This document shows, piece by piece, positions 10,225-18,275 of a stretch of 64,000 bases of DNA (within the stretch, counting starts at the first letter, position 1; each line of letters begins with the position of its first letter). The stretch spans positions 711,990 through 775,989 of the forward strand of contig NZ_VLNY01000001.1 of NCBI RefSeq assembly GCF_008297975.1. Direction: 5' to 3'. The stretch is from Antrihabitans cavernicola. Its GTDB lineage: Bacteria > Actinomycetota > Actinomycetes > Mycobacteriales > Mycobacteriaceae. The position numbers and the translations under genes are program-made. The notes beneath the pieces are model-generated. The model saw nothing but the letters and a program-made list of their open reading frames with translations. It ran no database searches and was not told the DNA's origin.

Positions 10225-10787
10225 TCCCCGCTGACACCCTGATTCACGCCGGGCGTGTCGTCGTTGTCCATTCGGTCGATCAACTTGCCCGCAACCTCGG
10301 CCAGCCTGCGCTCGTCGGCGTAGGCGAGTCGAGATTCCAATTCGGTCAGCGGCACCCACGCCACCTCGGTGACCTCGATGTCTGCATCCGACAGCTCACC
10401 GCCGAGTGACCGCAATAGGTAGTGGTGCACCGTCTTGTGCACCCGCCGGCCCTCGGTGACGAACCAGTAGTCGATGCTGCCGAGCGACGCCAACACTTTG
10501 CCGCGGATTCCGGTCTCCTCGGCAACCTCGCGCATGGCGGTCTGCTCAGCGGTTTCGCCCTGTTCGATGTGCCCTTTGGGTAACGACCAGAGCAACCGTC
10601 CACGACGGTCGGTTCGCCCGATCAAGGCCGCGCACAACGCATCCCGTGGACCGTCGAGACCTGCGACAACGAGTCCCCCGGCAGAGGTTTCGCGGACTGT
10701 ACGCAACCGCGGTTTCGGTGTTTCCGTGACCGCGGCCCGTCGCCGCGAATGGCGGCGACGATTGTTGGCGCGTTCGGCAGGAGACAC
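10221..10787 (-). CDS. Nudix hydrolase (MutT4-like)
   Basis: A 188-residue protein with a complete Nudix box, [20 protein letters not shown] followed by TGI, around residues 70-92; the REVAEE glutamates bind the catalytic metal. Such enzymes cleave nucleoside diphosphate-linked substrates, and the substrate here is unknown. A basic 25-residue N-terminal extension is present. The start is GTG at 10785-10787. It is the first gene of the Nudix-DUF6049-murJ operon and is divergent from pcnA, the order seen for mycobacterial mutT4 (Rv3908). Confidence 0.92.
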   Translation of the reverse strand: MSPAERANNRRRHSRRRAAVTETPKPRLRTVRETSAGGLVVAGLDGPRDALCAALIGRTDRRGRLLWSLPKGHIEQGETAEQTAMREVAEETGIRGKVLASLGSIDYWFVTEGRRVHKTVHHYLLRSLGGELSDADIEVTEVAWVPLTELESRLAYADERRLAEVAGKLIDRMDNDDTPGVNQGVSGE

Positions 10788-10811
10788 CCGATCAATCCTA
10801 GTGCGCTTGAA

Positions 10812-10859
10812 GCAGGTGAGCGTTTATTGGGTGTGGACACCCGAAAAGCACTCACCTGC
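10812..10859. promoter_or_regulatory. Nested inverted repeat in the Nudix/pcnA divergent promoter region
   Basis: An outer 9-bp inverted repeat, GCAGGTGAG (10812-10820) and CTCACCTGC (10851-10859), encloses an inner hairpin GGGTG-TGGA-CACCC (10829-10842). A candidate -10, TAGGCT (10870-10875), lies 8 nt before the pcnA GTG. The arrangement could be a cruciform operator shared by both promoters. The structure is seen; the regulator is unknown. Confidence 0.5.
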
Positions 10860-10883
10860 CCGAAGCGCATAGGCTGCTCATCC

Positions 10884-12323
10884 GTGTCCGATATGGAACG
10901 TCGTACCCGTTTGCTTGCCGCCGCCGCGATAACGCTGGCGCAGCTTGCCGATGTGTTGACGCCGCTCGGCGAAATTTTTGCCGCGAAAGGCCACGAGCTG
11001 TATCTGGTCGGCGGCACCGTCAGGGATGCCGTGTTGGGGCGCCTCGGCGAGGATCTCGATTTCACCACCGACGCCCACCCCGAGCAGGTTCAGTCCCTGT
11101 TGCGTGGTTGGGCGGACAACCAGTGGGACACCGGAATCGCGTTCGGCACCATCAGCGCTGCGAAGGGCGAGCATCAGATCGAGATCACCACCTTCCGCAC
11201 CGATTCCTACGACGGCGTCACACGCAACCCGGACGTGCAGTACGGAACGTCGATCGACGAAGACCTGGTACGACGCGATTTCACCGTCAACGCCATGGCT
11301 GTTCGGATCGGCGTCAACGGCTCGCAAGAGTTCGTCGACCCGCTCGACGGCATGTCCGCTCTGCTCGCGGGCGTGCTGGATACGCCTGCGGCACCGGAGA
11401 TTTCGTTCAACGACGACCCGCTCCGGATGCTGCGAGCTGCCCGCTTCGTGTCGCAGCTCGGCTTCACGCTGGCGCCTCGGGTGCACGACGCGATCGTTGC
11501 GATGGCCGACCAGCTCGACCGGATCACCGCCGAACGAGTCCGCGCCGAACTCGACAAGCTGATCCTGGGCGCGCACCCCATCGACGGCATCGACGTGATG
11601 TGCGAGACCGGGCTTGCGCAGCGGGTGCTCCCGGAGCTGCCCGCGATGAAGCTCGAGATCGATGAGCACCACCAGCACAAAGACGTCTACCAGCATTCGC
11701 TGACGGTGTTGCAGCAGGCAATCGATCTGGAAGACGGCGATCCGGACCTGATCCTGCGCTGGGCGGCGCTGCTGCACGACATCGGCAAGCCGGACACCAA
11801 ACGCAACGAGCCGGGCGGCGGCGTCAGCTTTCACCATCACGAGGTGGTCGGCGCGAAGATGGTGCGTCGCCGCATGCGGGCGTTGAAGTTTCCCAAGCAG
11901 GTGATCGACGACGTCGGCCAGCTGGTGTTCCTGCATCTGCGATTCCACGGGTACGGCAAGGGTCAATGGACCGACTCGGCGGTGCGTCGCTACGTCACCG
12001 ACGCCGACGACTTGCTCCCCCGCCTGCACAAACTTGTCCGCGCCGACTGCACCACCCGCAACAAGCGTCGAGCTGCCGCATTGCAGGGCACCTACGACGA
12101 TCTGGAACGCCGCATCGCCGCGCTGCAGGAGAAGGAAGACCTGGCGCGGGTGCGGCCCGACCTGGACGGCAACGCGATCATGGAGTTGCTCGACATCCCG
12201 GCCGGACCGCAGGTGGGTAAGGCGTGGCGTTTTCTCAAGGAGCTGCGTCTCGACCGCGGCCCCCTCGACCGCGACGAGGCGGAAGCCGAACTGCTGAAAT
12301 GGTGGGCCGCCAACCCCGAGTGA
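10884..12323 (+). CDS. pcnA: CCA tRNA nucleotidyltransferase
   Basis: A 479-residue enzyme adding or repairing the 3'-CCA of tRNAs. The head domain carries LVGGTVRDAVLG and the catalytic DLDFTTDA near residues 40-65. The RRDFTVNAMA motif lies near residue 130, followed by the tRNA-binding body. A C-terminal HD domain (LRWAALLHDIGKPDTKR, then HHHEVVGAKM) spans about residues 285-400. The GTG at 10884 is chosen because length and alignment to mycobacterial PcnA (Rv3907c) match; an ATG three codons later is possible. A TANNNT box 8 nt upstream suggests a leaderless mRNA. Confidence 0.95.
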   Translation: MSDMERRTRLLAAAAITLAQLADVLTPLGEIFAAKGHELYLVGGTVRDAVLGRLGEDLDFTTDAHPEQVQSLLRGWADNQWDTGIAFGTISAAKGEHQIEITTFRTDSYDGVTRNPDVQYGTSIDEDLVRRDFTVNAMAVRIGVNGSQEFVDPLDGMSALLAGVLDTPAAPEISFNDDPLRMLRAARFVSQLGFTLAPRVHDAIVAMADQLDRITAERVRAELDKLILGAHPIDGIDVMCETGLAQRVLPELPAMKLEIDEHHQHKDVYQHSLTVLQQAIDLEDGDPDLILRWAALLHDIGKPDTKRNEPGGGVSFHHHEVVGAKMVRRRMRALKFPKQVIDDVGQLVFLHLRFHGYGKGQWTDSAVRRYVTDADDLLPRLHKLVRADCTTRNKRRAAALQGTYDDLERRIAALQEKEDLARVRPDLDGNAIMELLDIPAGPQVGKAWRFLKELRLDRGPLDRDEAEAELLKWWAANPE

Positions 12324-12339
12324 GGGCCCCCTTCCTGTC

Positions 12340-12546
12340 TCAGGGACGAGCAGACTGGATTCGGTACACCGCAGTGATCAATGCGATCAGCCCGCCGACC
12401 AACACGGCGGTCACGACGATGTTCGCCACGATGGGAGTGCCCTCCATCAGGCGTTGCTTGCCGAAATTCGCGGCGACGATGACGACGACGTAGACCCACC
12501 ACGGTGCCCATTTGCCGGTGGTCTCGGGCTTGTGTTGCTCTGTCAT
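12340..12546 (-). CDS. Small two-helix membrane protein of unknown function
   Basis: A 68-residue protein (MTEQHKPETTGKWAPW onward) with two predicted membrane segments: WWVYVVVIVAANFG at residues 16-29, and a second around residues 41-60 including VVTAVLVGGLIALITAVY. The ATG at 12546 is the only sensible start. It converges on pcnA with a 16-bp gap and diverges from the histidine kinase gene. No family recognised. Confidence 0.6.
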   Translation of the reverse strand: MTEQHKPETTGKWAPWWVYVVVIVAANFGKQRLMEGTPIVANIVVTAVLVGGLIALITAVYRIQSARP

Positions 12547-12675
12547 GGTGTCGACTTTGCCGTCGCCGCAGTGCACAGGACATCGGTCCAAAGTCCGACC
12601 GAACGTCATCACTTCGGCGGACGGTCCCCCGTTCGAGTGAGCCGCCCGCGCCTGCGGACCTGCGATGATCGTGTT

Positions 12676-13932
12676 GTGCAGATGCCAACGATCGTGCGGC
12701 GGGCGGCGCGGCCACTCGTGCGGTCGTCGACGTATCTGCGCGGGGTGTATCTGCTGCTCGGTGGTGTGGTGGCCATTCCGTACGTGGCGCTGGTCGCGAT
12801 CTTCGTTCACGCGATGGGGCAGAGCAGCGGCGGGGACTTGGTCCTGTTCGTGTTGCTCGCCGCCGTCACCGCGGTGATCGCCGTGATCGTCCCGTTCGTT
12901 TCTGCTGCCCGAACTCTCGAAGTTGTTGCCGCGCGCGCATTTTTGGGGGTTGAGCTGCCGGATCCCGAGCCGACGACGCAAGGCAGCTGGGAATCGCGTT
13001 GGCGCGGTGCGCTCTGGTACCTGATCACGTTGGCGCTCGGCAGTGTCGTGACGATCGTCGTGTTGTACGGCGTACCAACGGGTCTCGGCGCGCTGGTCAT
13101 TCCGTTCACCGACTCCCACACGCTGACGTTGCAGTTGCTCGATACCTGGAGCTTCGACGCGAACAGCACCGCAATGGCCCTTCTCGCCGGACTCGCGGGA
13201 GTGGCAATCCTTGCGCTCACCGTGTACACCTTCGTGATCGGCGGTGCGCTGCTTGCCCGTTGGGCTCCGTCGTTGCTCGGGCCGACGCGAGCAGACCAGA
13301 TCGTGATGCTGCAACGACGCGAGCGAGAGTTGGCTGCGGGCAACAGCCTTGCGCGCGAACTGCACGATTCCATCGGCCACGCTCTGACCGCCGTCACGAT
13401 GCAGGCCGGTGCCGCCGGTCGTGTGCTCGACCACGATCCCGAGTTTGCGCGCCAAGCACTTTCACGCATCGAAGAGACAGGCCGGTCTGCGCTGGAGGAA
13501 CTCGACGACGTTCTGGGCATTCTGCGGCGAGGTGACGAATCGGCGGTGCGGCACCCCGCCAAGACGCTGACCGATGTTCCGACTCTGGCAACCGATCACG
13601 GCACCGATGTCCGGATCACGATCACCGGTGACTTGGCAGCGGTCCCGCCCGTCGTGTCGCGAGAGGGTTACCGCGTCGTTCAGGAGTCGATCACCAACGC
13701 GGTGCGTCACGGCGACGGCGGCGCGATAGAGCTACGAATCGATGTGCAGCACAACGCTGTTCGCATCGTTGTCGAGAACGGCGTCGGTGCGGCGACACTG
13801 CGAACCGGCGGTCGAGGTCTGATCGGGATGCGTGAGCGGGTGCTGATTCTCGGTGGCCGCCTGACGGCCGGCGCAGGTACCGGGCGTTGGACCGTGGACG
13901 CGAAACTGCCGTGGGACAAGAAGGAATCGTGA
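12676..13932 (+). CDS. Membrane sensor histidine kinase (NarX/LiaS type)
   Basis: A 418-residue kinase. About four hydrophobic segments fill residues 15-210. A HisKA_3 dimerisation domain with the phospho-acceptor histidine in LARELHDSIGHALTAV and an HATPase_c domain with the N-box VVQESITNAVRHGDGG follow, with the G-box GRGLIGMRERV near the C-terminus. The GTG at 12676 is preceded at 6 nt by GATGAT (12664-12669), compatible with a leaderless transcript; the ATG two codons later is the alternative. Its stop overlaps the response-regulator GTG by 4 bp (GTGA). The signal is unknown. Confidence 0.9.
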   Translation: MQMPTIVRRAARPLVRSSTYLRGVYLLLGGVVAIPYVALVAIFVHAMGQSSGGDLVLFVLLAAVTAVIAVIVPFVSAARTLEVVAARAFLGVELPDPEPTTQGSWESRWRGALWYLITLALGSVVTIVVLYGVPTGLGALVIPFTDSHTLTLQLLDTWSFDANSTAMALLAGLAGVAILALTVYTFVIGGALLARWAPSLLGPTRADQIVMLQRRERELAAGNSLARELHDSIGHALTAVTMQAGAAGRVLDHDPEFARQALSRIEETGRSALEELDDVLGILRRGDESAVRHPAKTLTDVPTLATDHGTDVRITITGDLAAVPPVVSREGYRVVQESITNAVRHGDGGAIELRIDVQHNAVRIVVENGVGAATLRTGGRGLIGMRERVLILGGRLTAGAGTGRWTVDAKLPWDKKES

Positions 13933-14580
13933 GCATCGGCGTTGTGGTGGTGGACGACGATTCGATGGTCCGCGCCGGATTCCGCGCGATCCTGGGCTCG
14001 GAGCCCGACATCGAGGTGCGAGGTGAGGCCGACGACGGTGCGCAGGTCCTGGATCTTGTCCGGTCGACCGATCCCGATGTGGTCGTGATGGATGTGCGGA
14101 TGCCGAACGTCGACGGCATCACCGCGACGCGTCATCTGTTGGATTCGCTGGCCGATCCGCCGAAGGTGCTTGTCGTCACCACCTTCACCAACGACTCGTA
14201 CGTCTACGACGCGCTGCGCGTCGGCGCTGCCGGGTTTCTGCTCAAGCGAGCCCGGCCGACCGAGATCATCCAAGCCGTGCGGACGGTGGCCGCGGGTGAG
14301 TCGCTGCTATTTCCCGATGCAATCCGGTCGTTGATCGCGGCCCAAGGCAAGACGGTCGGCGATGGATTGCAGCACGCGAACCTCACCGACCGCGAGGCCG
14401 AGGTGCTGCGCGAGATGGCGTGCGGCAAAGTCGAATGCCGAAATCGCGTCGGGGCTCTATCTCGGCGTCGAAACCGTGAAAACTCACGTCGGCAACGTAC
14501 TGGCCAAGCTGCACGCCCGCGACCGCACCCAGGCGGTGATCACGGCCTACGAATCCGGCTTCATCAGGCCCGGCAGCTAG
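13929..14580 (+). pseudogene. NarL/LiaR-family response regulator with a +1 frameshift before its DNA-binding domain
   Basis: The receiver domain is intact: acidic pocket VVVVDDDSM, phospho-acceptor in DVVVMDVRMPN, and the Lys in FLLKRA. The LuxR-type helix-turn-helix begins in frame (LTDREAEVLREMACGK), then shifts at 14427-14431, where the sequence reads GGCAAAG. Removing one A restores GKSNAEIASGLYLGVETVK and continues to the natural stop at 14578-14580. The total length of 652 nt is 3n+1, as expected for one inserted base. As written, the protein runs into an unrelated frame to 14639 and lacks the recognition helix. Either a real null mutation or a homopolymer sequencing error. Confidence 0.88.
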
Positions 14581-15377
14581 AACACGATCAGCCCGGTGCC
14601 CGCGACGATGGCGTCGCGAATCTGCGCGAGATCCAGTGAGCCTTTGATCGTCGGCACGTCGAGCGTGAACGAGACGGTGTGACCGTCGCGGTCGGCGCGC
14701 ACGATCCGCGCGTCCTTCGGTAGCCGCTCGAGCGGGATCGCGCGGCCAGGCAGAATCGATCGCGGGATCGGGAGGCCTTGCCAGCGGGCGTTGATGACCT
14801 TGATCTTCACCAGGTCGTCGACGACGGACGCGTCGACAACGGCGGTGAGATTGCGACGCCGGTGGCGTGCCCCGATCAGGCCGGATTCCTCCACTTCGAG
14901 CAGCCAGTCGAGGTCGCGCCCGTTGAGCCAGTCGACGATCGTGTAGATCGAGGTCTGGCCTGTCAGATCGATCTGCTCCGCGCGTAGCCGTGTCGGTACC
15001 CCCGGAACCAGCCGCACACCGTTCGCGATCAGCGTCAGCTCGGAAAAGGTGTGGCCGTCCCACACCACGTCCGCCAGCTCGACCTTCGCCTGGAAGAACG
15101 ATCCACGTCGACGGACCCGCAATGAACCGAGCACGGCTTGAACGGGCGCTCCCTGGACCATCACGTCCAGAGACTGCCCGCCGAAGCGACGCAGGATGCC
15201 GTCGGTGAGGGCTGACATCAAGACATCGGGCATCAGCGCGGTCACTGTGCCCGCGCCGAGGTTCGCCACCGGGTCCACCCAGGCAGCGGTCACCGACACC
15301 CACTGATCGACCCAGCCTTTTCCCAGCTCGGCGGCTCGCATCGGCGACCAGGACTTCGGATCGAAGTACGAGGTCAT
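14577..15377 (-). CDS. DUF2993/LmeA-like putative lipid-binding protein
   Basis: A protein of about 266 residues, rich in beta structure, with the pattern GRAIPLERLPKDARIVRADR near the C-terminus that resembles DUF2993 (LmeA) proteins, which bind phosphatidylinositols in the mycobacterial envelope. No clear signal peptide is visible, so location is uncertain. I use the ATG at 15377 because TATTGT lies just upstream; a GTG at 15410 would add 11 residues. Its stop shares the CTAG at 14577-14580 with the convergent response-regulator gene. Family assignment is moderate. Confidence 0.6.
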   Translation of the reverse strand: MTSYFDPKSWSPMRAAELGKGWVDQWVSVTAAWVDPVANLGAGTVTALMPDVLMSALTDGILRRFGGQSLDVMVQGAPVQAVLGSLRVRRRGSFFQAKVELADVVWDGHTFSELTLIANGVRLVPGVPTRLRAEQIDLTGQTSIYTIVDWLNGRDLDWLLEVEESGLIGARHRRRNLTAVVDASVVDDLVKIKVINARWQGLPIPRSILPGRAIPLERLPKDARIVRADRDGHTVSFTLDVPTIKGSLDLAQIRDAIVAGTGLIVF

Positions 15378-15438
15378 GATTTGTCCGACAATACTGGCGT
15401 CGGCCGACACATTCCGCGTGTCGGGATCAGTTGGGTAG

Positions 15439-16947
15439 CTACTTCAGCCGCGCGTGCATCAGATACACGTTGTAGCTGTCCCACTCCGAAATCGTGAAGT
15501 ACAGGTCCTTGTCGGTGGACCACGGGTGGATGAAGCCGCCGTACGCCTTGGGATAGTCGACCGTGTTAAGCAGCGGTGCACCGTCCGACCAGATGCCTTG
15601 CGGACTGGCCGCGTTGCGAATCAGAATCGCACCGCGCACCGTGTCGAGGGTGCTCAGCTGCCACAGTTTGGCGCTCTGGTCGTAGCGAACCGACAGCTCG
15701 CTGGCGATGCCGGACATGATCGGCGTCGCATCGTTCTTGTCGGTCGGCGCCCACGTTCCGTTGACCCAGTACTGGTAGGCCGTGGTGTTGAGGACGTCCT
15801 TCTTCAGCACCCGCGCGAGACCCACCGAGCCGATGCGGCCGTTCGGAGTGCCGAACATGTAGACGTAGTCGCCCTGCGGAACCATCGTCGCGACCTGGAA
15901 CTTGCCGAGCCCGAAGATGTTCTCCCACTTGGCATGCTGATCTTTGGTCCAGGTCTGACCGTCGTCGTCGGAGTACGCGACGCCGCCGTAGTTGGTGAAC
16001 CACATGCCGGGGATGGTGCTCCAGCGATTGATCGACATGTAGCTCATGTACTGGCGATCGCCGATGGCGAAGCCGGACGTGGGGATGGTGGTCATCTCGT
16101 AGTTCTTGACCTTGCGGCTGCTGAGCAGTTCGGCGGCGTGGCAGGGGCTGTCCTGCACCATGGAGTCGATCTTCATGCCGTCGGCGAGGTTCTTGTCGGT
16201 GCTGTGGCCGAGGACGTTGCTGCGCCAGTCGGGTCCGCCGGGCACACCGAACTTCCAGCCCTTGCCGAACGTGTCGCCGAATGCGACCGCCACCTCGCCG
16301 GGCTTCGATTCCCACATCAGTCCCAGATCGGTGCCGTCGACGCCGTAGCGCTTGTCGGTGCGGTTCTCGGATCCGTGGCCGGTGAGCTGCTGGACGAAAT
16401 TGACGCCCTCGGCGGCGGGTGCCGCAACCGGTGGCGTGACCGGTCCGGCCTCGGCCGGGTTCACGACGGGGGGCGGAGCCGGCTGCGGATCCGGTCCGGG
16501 GCCGCCTGGAACGGGAATCGGGATGGGCTCCGCTTCCGGCCTGATCTGAATTTGCGGGATCCGGAACGTTCCCGATCCGGACGACACCGCAGGTCCCGGT
16601 GCTTGCTGGTCGTCGGGTTTGTCGGTGACGTCGGGGCACGGGTTCTTGCACGGATCGGTCGGCAGCGGTCCGGGCTTGATTCGGGTGTTGTCCGGTCGTG
16701 GGCCGGGCTCGGGCACCGGAACGATCTTCGGATACGGAATCGGGATGTCGATGTTCGGCGGAACGGGCGGGATCAGCGGCGCGGGCGGCGCCTTGGGATC
16801 GGGCTGGCGAACGACGGGATCGAAGCCCACCTCACCGCACGAATTCACCGGTGGTGGCGCGTATGGAAGTGGTGCGGCCGAGCTCGGTGCGGCCAACGCG
16901 CACACCGCAGCTACGACGCACAGTCCTGTGCCAACTCGCTGGAGCAC
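15439..16947 (-). CDS. Secreted DUF4185-domain protein with Pro-rich linker
   Basis: A 502-residue exported protein. A signal peptide (LCVVAAVCALAAPSSA, residues 8-24) is followed by a Pro-rich, Cys-containing region to about residue 180, where short PPxP and PIPIPVPG runs probably span the cell wall. A DUF4185-like globular domain follows, with AVAFGDTFGKGW and YGGVAYSDDDGQTWTKDQ motifs reminiscent of five-bladed glycosidase-like propellers. Start is GTG at 16947 with GGGGAG nearby. Substrate unknown; no catalytic pair is assigned. Confidence 0.8.
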   Translation of the reverse strand: MLQRVGTGLCVVAAVCALAAPSSAAPLPYAPPPVNSCGEVGFDPVVRQPDPKAPPAPLIPPVPPNIDIPIPYPKIVPVPEPGPRPDNTRIKPGPLPTDPCKNPCPDVTDKPDDQQAPGPAVSSGSGTFRIPQIQIRPEAEPIPIPVPGGPGPDPQPAPPPVVNPAEAGPVTPPVAAPAAEGVNFVQQLTGHGSENRTDKRYGVDGTDLGLMWESKPGEVAVAFGDTFGKGWKFGVPGGPDWRSNVLGHSTDKNLADGMKIDSMVQDSPCHAAELLSSRKVKNYEMTTIPTSGFAIGDRQYMSYMSINRWSTIPGMWFTNYGGVAYSDDDGQTWTKDQHAKWENIFGLGKFQVATMVPQGDYVYMFGTPNGRIGSVGLARVLKKDVLNTTAYQYWVNGTWAPTDKNDATPIMSGIASELSVRYDQSAKLWQLSTLDTVRGAILIRNAASPQGIWSDGAPLLNTVDYPKAYGGFIHPWSTDKDLYFTISEWDSYNVYLMHARLK

Positions 16948-17111
16948 GATCTCCCCTTGTCACCCACATTGGTCGCCCCCGAGCGAACCGGTCGCAAGAA
17001 ACTTAGCATCGGCAAGCGATTTGGGTGCTGCGGCCGGCGATATCGGACAAATGGTCCAGTATTGTTTCGTGGTCGTGAGTCGGCCAACAGGTTCGCTTAC
17101 GATCGCTGACC

Positions 17112-17498
17112 ATGGAGGGCGTTGGGGGGTCTCCCGGATCAGACCTGTCGGTCGTTCCGGACGATGTACCGGCGGTCGGCCGCTATGCCTATGAAATGGC
17201 GCAAAACCTGAAGTCTGCACTGGAATCGGCTGGCCACGACGTCGATTCGCTGACCTCGGGAGGCTGGCGGAGCGGTGCGGCGGATTCCTATGCGGCGGGC
17301 TGGAAGGAGTGCTTCGACGGCGGCACGCGGATCTTCGATGCGTTGACGCAGATGGCCGACAAGTTGGGCGTGAACGCGGACAACTATCGGCGTCGAGACG
17401 ACAGTTCCGCGTCCAGCTTCACCGGTCTCAACATGGGTGGGGCGGCGTCGCGACCGGAGCGTTCAAGGTCGATCTGGATCACCTCGACGAGACGGTGA
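17112..17498 (+). CDS. WXG100-family type VII secretion protein
   Basis: A protein of about 100 reliable residues with two helices separated by the hallmark SGGWRSGAADSYAAGW, a WXG turn followed by the helix that normally pairs with a partner WXG100 protein for ESX export. The first ~105 residues fit the family; the C-terminal 20 or so (SRPERSRSIWITSTRR) look like out-of-frame reading after a possible indel at the GGGG run near 17440. TACGAT (17098-17103) lies 8 nt before the ATG, suggesting leaderless expression. Confidence 0.78.
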   Translation: MEGVGGSPGSDLSVVPDDVPAVGRYAYEMAQNLKSALESAGHDVDSLTSGGWRSGAADSYAAGWKECFDGGTRIFDALTQMADKLGVNADNYRRRDDSSASSFTGLNMGGAASRPERSRSIWITSTRR

Positions 17499-17542
17499 CC
17501 AGACTTGATAGAGCGCGCACGGCGAATACACGTCGGCGATGA
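17441..17542 (+). pseudogene. 5' remnant of a second WXG100-type gene
   Basis: In another frame the sequence encodes GVATGAFKVDLDHLDETVTR, which matches the usual N-terminus of the partner protein encoded after WXG100 genes in this order. Homology stops after about 20 residues and the frame ends at 17540-17542. Adding one G to the GGGG run near 17440 would put it in frame with an ATG at 17433. The rest of the gene seems deleted. Confidence 0.55.
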
Positions 17543-17576
17543 CTACCAACGCACGCATGTTGGGTGGCGGCTGAGC

Positions 17577-17909
17577 ATGGTCGACATCGATCCGCAGCAC
17601 GACGTGGGCGAAATCGAGTGCAGGCTGGAGGAACCCGTGAGCTTTGTCTTGGACGGGCTGCGGGAGCGTGACCGAGAAGTCATCGTCGCTCTGCTCGAGC
17701 AACGCAAGCCGGAGCTGCTGGCCTCGTTTCGGGCCGAGGAGGAGCCGACGTTGCAGCAGCAGGACGAGATGATCGATCTTCTCGGCGACGCCTTTTCCGA
17801 AAACCTCGGTCCGGGTCACTTACCTACCGAACGGGGAGTCGAGATCGACAACGCCTTGGGTGCCTTTCTGACGCGCTGGCCATCCGAGGCGCTGGAACCC
17901 GGTTCGTGA
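17577..17909 (+). CDS. Hypothetical protein next to the WXG100 gene (candidate immunity-type protein)
   Basis: A 110-residue acidic, soluble protein (MVDIDPQHDVGEIECRLEEP onward), probably alpha-helical, with a central DEMIDLLGDAFSENL segment. I chose the ATG at 17577 because the conserved-looking sequence begins there and GGTGGCGG lies upstream; an in-frame ATG exists at 17505. It overlaps the next gene by 4 bp (GTGA). No family recognised. Its place downstream of a broken WXG100 pair is typical of immunity genes for secreted toxins, which is inference only. Confidence 0.6.
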   Translation: MVDIDPQHDVGEIECRLEEPVSFVLDGLRERDREVIVALLEQRKPELLASFRAEEEPTLQQQDEMIDLLGDAFSENLGPGHLPTERGVEIDNALGAFLTRWPSEALEPGS

Positions 17910-18139
17910 TTGCGATGGCAATCAACTTTCGGCCAACAGACCAACATCGACGACTTGCCGCAGCCCTACTCGCCGGCGTGACGTCGCTCCGCGATGACGT
18001 AGTCGCCGGTCGGCCACCCGACGCACCTGTGCGTCCGGGAATCGAGGACATGTTGGACGGGCTTGTCGAATTCCTGACCGCGAATGCGGCAACCGGGTCG
18101 GTGTGGCTGCAATGCCGATCGACTACTACCTCCAAATAG
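17906..18139 (+). CDS. Small hypothetical protein coupled to the preceding gene
   Basis: A 77-residue protein starting at GTG 17906, overlapping the previous stop. It reads IAMAINFRPTDQHRRLAAAL onward, with a helical middle (GIEDMLDGLVEFLTANA). The C-terminus (QCRSTTTSK) looks arbitrary and may be truncated. No family recognised. The 136 bp after it, up to the MFS gene, hold nothing I can identify. Confidence 0.45.
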   Translation: MIAMAINFRPTDQHRRLAAALLAGVTSLRDDVVAGRPPDAPVRPGIEDMLDGLVEFLTANAATGSVWLQCRSTTTSK

Positions 18140-18275
18140 CTTCGACTGCACCATCATCCGAGGTGGTGGGGATCCTGGTCGATGGCGCCGCAATCGTATC
18201 GCCGTAAAACCTATCGATGGTCCGAAGGTTGAGCAGCGTCCGTGCTGCGAGCTCGTCGAACTTCTGATCGCGAAC

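Noticed and set aside
12454..12675. N-terminal extension of the histidine kinase to an upstream ATG at 12454
   Set aside because: The extension overlaps the divergent small membrane protein gene and its promoter, has no family similarity, and a -10-like box sits 6 nt before the GTG at 12676.
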